DNA from: G963720475 sp963720475
Lineage (GTDB): Bacteria > Actinomycetota > Thermoleophilia > Solirubrobacterales > Thermoleophilaceae
DNA: 64,000 nucleotides
Assembly (NCBI GenBank): GCA_963720475.1
Contig: OY970394.1
Span: 992,001 to 1,056,000, forward strand
Reading direction: 5' to 3'
Made by a program: the position numbers and the translations under genes. The notes under the pieces are model-generated. The model saw only the letters and a program-made list of their open reading frames with translations. It was not told where the DNA came from and did no database searches. Positions 59,596 to 64,000 of the stretch are shown in pieces. Numbering within the stretch: position 1 is the stretch's first letter; every line of letters begins with the position of its first letter.

Positions 59596-61438
59596 GTGTG
59601 CGGGATCGCCGGATACGCCGGCACCAACCGGCTCGACCCTCGCAGCGTCGAGCGCGACGCTCGCGCTGATGCACCACCGCGGCCCGACCAGCCGTCGCAC
59701 CGAGCGCTACGAGCTGCGCCGGCGGCCGCGCCGTCGAGCTGCTGCACACGCGCCTGTCGATCATCGACCTCGACCCGCGCGCGAACCAGCCGTTCGAGGC
59801 CGGCGCGACGCGGCTGGCGTTCAACGGCGAGCTCTACAACTACCTCGAGCTCGCGCGACGGCGCTCGACGGGACCTGCGCACCGAGCTCCGACACCGAGG
59901 TGCTCGCGCGGCGTGCTCGACGCGCGGCGGGATGGAGGCGCTCGACGCGCTGCGAGGGCATGTGGGCGATCGCGGCCTTCGACGAGCGCCGAGGGCTCGC
60001 TGCTGCTTGCGCGCGACCGCTTCGGCGAGAAGCCGCTCTACCTGCTACCGCGACGGCGACGGAGCTCTAGTTCGGCTCCGAGCCGAAGTTCCTCGTCGCG
60101 CTCGCCGGCCGCCGCCTGCCGGTCAACCGGCGCCAGCTCCGCCGCTACCTCGTCAACGGCTACAAGTCGCTCTACAAGTCGCGGCGAGACGTTCTTCGAG
60201 GGCCTCGAGGAGCTGCCGCGCCGGCGGCCTGCTGCGGATCGCCGCCGACGGCGCGCAGCGCCGACGGCGCTACTGGGAGCCGCTCGACCGGCGCCCGACG
60301 CGGAGATGTCGTTCGAGGAGGCCGTCGGCAGGCACGCGCGAGCGGCTGATCCGCGCGGTCGAGCTGCGGCTGCGCGCCGACGTGCCGCTCGCGTTCTGCA
60401 TGAGCGGCGGCGTCGACTCGCTGTCGCTGATCTCGATCGCCCGCGCGCGAGCTCGGCCACGACGTCCACGGCTTCACGATCGTCAACTCCGACGCGCGCT
60501 ACGAGGAGCCGGAGATGGTCGACCACGCCGTCGCCGAGCTCGGCGTGCGCCACACCGGCGTCCCGGCTCGAGCACGACGCGACTTCCTGCCGCGGCTGCG
60601 CGAGCTCGTCCGCCACCACGACGCGCCGGTCTACACGATCACCTACTACGCGCACTGGCTGCTGATGGAGGCGATCCACGGCACGGCTACCGCGTCTCGG
60701 TCAGCGGAACGCCGCCGACGAGCTCTTCTCCGGCTACTACGACCACCACCTGCCTACCTGCGCCGAGCGCGGCGACGACGCCAGGCCGCGCGCGCGGCGT
60801 GGGAGGAGCACGTCAAGCCCGATGGTCGCGCAACCCGTTCCTCCAGGACCCGGACCTGTTCGTCGAGCGACCCGGCTTCCGCGGCCACATCTACCTCGAC
60901 GCCGACGAGTTCGCCGCGCTAGCTGACCGACCCGTTCGCCGAGCCGTTCGCGCGAGGACGACTTCGACGCGCGGCCTGCTGCGCAGCCGGATGCTGAACG
61001 AGCTCTTCACGAAGTCGGTGCCGGTGATCCTCCACGAGGACGACCTCAACGCGATGTTCTTCTCGATCGAGAACCGCTCGCCGTTCCTCGACCGCGAGCT
61101 GTTCGAGCACGCCGACCGTCGATCCCGACGCGGCTGCTCGTCCGCGACGGCCGGGCGAAGGCGGTCCTGCGCGAGGCGATGCGCGGGATCGTCCCCGAGC
61201 GCGTGCTCGACAACCGCCGCAAGGTCGGCTTCAACGCGCCGATCCTCGACCTGCTCGACACGCGCCGACCCGGCCGTGCGCGACGAGCTGCTCGCCGACT
61301 CGCCGATCTTCGAGCTCGTGCGCCGCGAGGCGGTCGAGGCGCTGCTCGACGCGCGCGAGCTGCCGAACTCGCGGAGCAAGTTCCTGTTCAACTTCATCTG
61401 CGCGAAGCTGTTCCTGGAGGAGTTCGGAGATGCGCTGA
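59596..61438 (+). CDS. Asparagine synthase-like glutamine amidotransferase 2 (heavily frameshifted)
   Basis: A second AsnB-type protein, starting VCGIAGYAGTNRLDP with Cys 2, 10 bases after AsnB 1. Conserved pieces in several frames: ALMHHRGP, LSIIDLDPRANQPFE, LAFNGELYNYLEL, FFEGLEELP, PLAFCMSGGVDSLSLISIARA (PP-loop), YAHWLLMEAIHG, FSIENRSPFLDRELFEHA and REAMRGIVPERVLDNRRKVGFNAPILDLLD. At least ten 1-2 base indels are implied. The stop cannot be fixed; a TGA at 61436-61438 overlapping the ATG of the next gene is the most natural. It is a diverged paralogue of AsnB 1, not a repeat copy. Confidence 0.75.
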
Positions 61439-61822
61439 TGGAACTGAGGCCGAACGAGCCCGCCGCGGCGCTTCACCGTCGGCGAAAGGTGGACGATCAG
61501 CCACGTCGCCGACGTCGAGCTCGAGCCAGACGAGCAGGTGACGTTCGTCGCCGGGCGGGACGGAGCTCGACGTCGTGCGCAAGGCGTGGGGCTACTACGC
61601 GACGCCGTCGCTGAACGGCCGGCTGCGCCGAGCACGGGCTGCGCGCCGCGCTGGCCGTGAACGCGGACGCCCGGCCGCGCGCTGTACCTGATGCTGGTCG
61701 AGCCCGGCCACGAGCCCGAGTTCGAGGCCTACCTCGACGACGCAGGCGCATGCGCGTCGTCGCCTGGCTCGACAGCGACGAGGCCGTCGCTGAGGCCGTG
61801 CGCAAGCTCGGCCGGCGAGTGA
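61438..61822 (+). CDS. Uncharacterised protein of the sugar cluster (frameshifted)
   Basis: The composite reads MELRPNEPAARFTVGERWTI at the start and continues SHVADVELEPDEQVTFV, LDVVRKAWGYYATPSLNGRL, GLRAALAVNADARP and LVEPGHEPEFEAYLDDA. I do not recognise the family; it gives a compact protein of roughly 125 residues. The likely start is ATG 61438, overlapping the preceding stop (TGATG), and the likely stop TGA at 61820-61822 overlaps the next ATG. At least three indels are implied. Confidence 0.55.
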
Positions 61823-62508
61823 TGGTCGGCGCTGTCGTCCAGGCGCGGATGAGGTCGCGCGGCTGCCGGGCAAGGTGCTGCGCGAGCTCGGCGGGCAAGC
61901 CCGCGCTCGCCTGGCTGCTCGAGCGCCTCGCGCACGCGAGCGGGCTCGACAGCGTCATCGTCGCCACCTCCGACGAGGCCGCCGACGATGCGGTCGCCGC
62001 GTTCTGCGGCCGGCGCCGGGTCGCGTCCACCGCGGGCCGCTCGAGGACGTCGCCGGAGCGCTTCCGCCAGGCGCCGAGCGCTCGGGCTCGACGCGTTCGT
62101 GCGCGTCAACGGCGACAGCCCGCTGCTCGACCCGGCGCTGGTCGACCACGGCGTCGAGCTGCTTCGCGCGAGGGCGACGCCGACCTCGTCACGAACGTCT
62201 CGCCGCGCGCACCTACCCGACCGGCCAGTCGGTCGAGGTCGTGTCGGCGCCGACGCGTCGAGCGCGCCTGCGCCGAGATCGACGAGCCGACGAGCGCGAG
62301 CACGTGACGCCGCACCTCTACCGCCACGCCGGGCGAGTTGCGGATCGGCGACTTCGCCCGCGAACCACCGGAGCGGGACGTGCGCCTCGACGCTCGACGA
62401 CCGAGGACGACGCCGCGCGGCTCGAGGCGCTGCTCGGCGCGGCTCGAGCGCCCGCACTGGACCTACGGCAGGCCGAGCTCGTCGAGCTCGCGCGGAGCCG
62501 TCGGATGA
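61822..62508 (+). CDS. CMP-sugar synthetase-like cytidylyltransferase (SpsF/NeuA type, frameshifted)
   Basis: Predicted to activate a surface sugar, possibly a nonulosonic acid, with CTP. The composite starts MVGAVVQARMRSRRLPGK-like, the nucleotide-binding start of the family, followed by KPALAWLLERLAHASGLDSVIVATSDEAADDAVAAFCGRRGV, VRVNGDSPLLDPALVDHGVELL, and TPHLYRHAG. Frame changes are frequent (about eight). The ATG at 61822 and the stop at 62506-62508 overlap neighbouring genes (TGATG and ATGA). The NeuA-like conserved basic start and the NGDSPL loop support the assignment; the sugar is not certain. Confidence 0.75.
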
Positions 62509-63513
62509 GCCGCTGCGGGCGGCTGATCGGCCTCGGCGTCGGCGAGCAGCACATCGCCGGCTACGAGGCGCGCCGGCTGCGAGGTGGTCGCGATCTGCGA
62601 CCTCGACGCCGAGCGGCTCGCCGAGGTGGGCGAGCGCCATCCCGGACGCCCGCGCGTACGCGAGCGCCGACGAGCTGCTCGACGATCCCGACGATCGACG
62701 TCGTCTCGATCGCCACCTACGACGACGCCCACTACGACCAGGTCAAGCCGCGCGCTCGAGCACGGCAAGCACGTCTTCGTCGGAGAAGCCGCTCTGCCTG
62801 CACCGCGAGGAGGCCGACGAGATCCGCACGCGCTGCTCGAGCGCGCCCCGAGCTGCGGCTGTCGTCGAACCTGCCGCTGCGCGCGTCGCCGCGCTTCGCA
62901 GGCTGAAGCGGATGATCGACGACGGCGAGTTCGGCAGGCCGTACTACCTCGAGGGCGACTACGACTACGGCCGCCGCTGGAAGATGACCGACGGCTGGCG
63001 CGGCGAGCTCGACTACTACTCGGTCGTCCTCGGCGGCGCGGTCCACATGGTCGACCTGCTGCTCTGGCTCACCGGCGGCAGCGTCGTCGAGGTCGGCGCC
63101 GTCGGGAGCCAGGTCGCCAACCGCAGGGCACGCAAGTTCCGCTTCGACGACCTCGTCGTGGCGACGCTGAGCTTCGAGGCCGGCATGATCGCCAAGGTGG
63201 GCGCGAACTTCGCCTGCGTCCACCCCCACTTCCACGGCGTGAAGGTGTTCGGCACCGAGGCCACGTTCGTGAACGGACTCGGCCCGGCGCGCTCTACCGC
63301 CGCGCGGCCAGGACGACGCGTCGAGGAGCCGCTCGACGCCGCCTACCCGGGCGTCGAGAAGGGCGACCTGATCCCCGAGTTCGTCGCCTCGATCCGCGGC
63401 GAGGCGCCGGCGCGGGTCACCGCCGACGAGGTCTTCGAGGCGATGGCGGTCTGCTTCGCGATCGACGAGGCGGCCGCCGCGGAGACCGCGTCGGCGTCGA
63501 GCCCTTCGCCTAA
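62505..63513 (+). CDS. Gfo/Idh/MocA oxidoreductase 2 (frameshifted)
   Basis: NAD-dependent sugar oxidoreductase. The composite has LIGLGVGEQHIAGYEA (Rossmann), VVAICDLDAERLAEVGERHP, VVSIATYDDAHYDQV, LEHGKHVFV then EKPLCLHREEADEI with the motif Lys, RLKRMIDDGEFGRPYYLEGDYDYGRRWKMTDGWRGELDYYSVVLGGAVHMVDLLLWLTGG with the catalytic-type His, and a beta-sheet domain to the end. The 5' half has about six frame changes; 62900-63290 is clean. It is a paralogue of the gene at 51653. Together with the DegT aminotransferase downstream it suggests oxidation then transamination of a sugar. Confidence 0.83.
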
Positions 63514-63528
63514 CCTGCCTGGCCCCGC

Positions 63529-64000
63529 ATGACCCAGATCCCCTTCGGAAAGCCGCTGATCGGCGAGGCGGAGCGCGAACGCCGTCGCCGACGTGCTCGA
63601 GCGGCACGACGCTCACCCACGGGCCGCGCGTGAAGGAGTTCGAGCGGCGTTCGCCGAGTTCACCGGCGCGCCGCACGCGATCGCGACCGCGACCTGCATG
63701 GCCTCGCTCCACCTCGCCTATCTGGCGCTCGACCTCGGGCCCGGGCGACGAGGTGCTCGTCCCCGCGCAGACCCACGTCGCGATGGCCCACGCGGTCGAG
63801 GCTTGCGGCGCGAAGCCGGTCTTCGTCGACGCCGAGCCCGAGACCGGCAACGTCGACCTGGACCAGCTCGAGATCGCTGATCACCGACGCGCACCCGCGC
63901 GATCTCGGTCGTCCACTACCTCGGCCTGCCGGTGGACATGGAGCGCGTGCTCGAGATCGCCCGCAAGCGCGACCTGTTCGTCGTCGAGGACTGCGCGATC
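63529..64000 (+). CDS. DegT/DnrJ/EryC1 aminotransferase (partial, frameshifted)
   Basis: PLP-dependent sugar aminotransferase running off the right end. The start MTQIPFGKPLIGEAERNAVADVLER is typical of the family; then KEFERRFAEFTGAPHAIATATCMASLHLAYLALDLGPGDEVLVPAQTHVAMAHAVEACGAKPVFVDAEPETGNVDLDQLEIA, and VVHYLGLPVDMERVLEIARKRDLFVVEDCAI, which precedes the PLP-Lys region beyond the window. Indels occur near 63580, 63600, 63640, 63745 and 63880. ATG at 63529. It would supply an amino group to the sugar handled by this cluster. Confidence 0.85.

Noticed and set aside
51900..64000. Programmed frameshifting or a gene graveyard as explanation for the many frame changes
   Set aside because: The changes have no common slippery sequence and both insertions and deletions occur; conserved residues are intact between them. 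Sequencing error is simpler.

Overview
The window is about 70% GC, almost fully coding, and reads as a chromosomal segment of a high-GC actinobacterium. Several features point to the class Thermoleophilia (Solirubrobacterales/Gaiellales type): tandem SnoaL-like genes that all begin MSQEN, a fused E2-E1 2-oxoglutarate dehydrogenase, a B12-dependent ribonucleotide reductase, a FolE2-type GTP cyclohydrolase, and a PD40 beta-propeller protein with a basic C-terminal domain. No insertion sequence, prophage or CRISPR array was seen. The lineage is an inference from protein content, not from a marker alignment.

Layout. 0-1.6 kb: a truncated pstS and a divergent OmpR-type regulator, separated by four 11-bp direct repeats that look like a PHO box array. 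1.6-3.7 kb: a translationally coupled operon of a cupredoxin-like exported protein, a polytopic membrane protein and a 54-residue membrane protein. 3.7-7.7 kb: six intact MSQEN genes in two inverted clusters plus one collapsed remnant, flanking a diguanylate cyclase; an identical 35-bp start region opens both clusters. 7.8-19 kb: tRNA-Asp, a lipoprotein, an SDR, the giant OGDH fusion, an alkyl-DHAP-synthase-like flavoprotein, an MBL hydrolase, a GGDEF-EAL protein and metF. 19-23.2 kb: the rpmG-secE-nusG-rplKAJL cluster with tRNA-Thr and tRNA-Tyr. 23.3-29.3 kb: a lipoprotein, an RTX-like protein, the main sigma factor, folE2, pgsA and small genes. 29.3-37.8 kb: the PD40 protein, tRNA-Thr(CGT), DUF192, VOC, holB-tmk, an epimerase and an O-antigen-ligase-like protein. 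37.8-41.4 kb: nrdR-nrdJ behind two NrdR boxes, followed by a 99-bp palindrome. 41.4-49 kb: a hydrolase, DUF5995, DUF7144, a CsoR/DUF4396 divergent pair around a perfect operator, methyltransferase, DCC protein, msrB, a secreted serine protease and an MFS exporter. 49-64 kb: a surface glycan or glycolipid cluster with an epimerase, methyltransferases, a FAAL-ACP protein, a hexapeptide acyltransferase, an N-acetyl sugar amidotransferase, two AsnB proteins, a CMP-sugar synthetase-like protein, two Gfo/Idh/MocA oxidoreductases and a DegT aminotransferase.

Sequence quality changes within the window. Up to about 51.9 kb reading frames are clean except for one missing base in rplJ. From about 51.9 kb to the end most genes carry repeated 1-2 base indels while the protein sequence between them stays well conserved. 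That pattern suggests uncorrected sequencing or assembly error rather than gene decay, so those genes are described as composites over several frames.

The strongest candidates for something new are the MSQEN cassette array, where the conserved end of each gene supplies the ribosome binding site of the next and copies appear to expand, invert and collapse, and the CsoR-controlled DUF4396 membrane protein, a candidate copper transporter.
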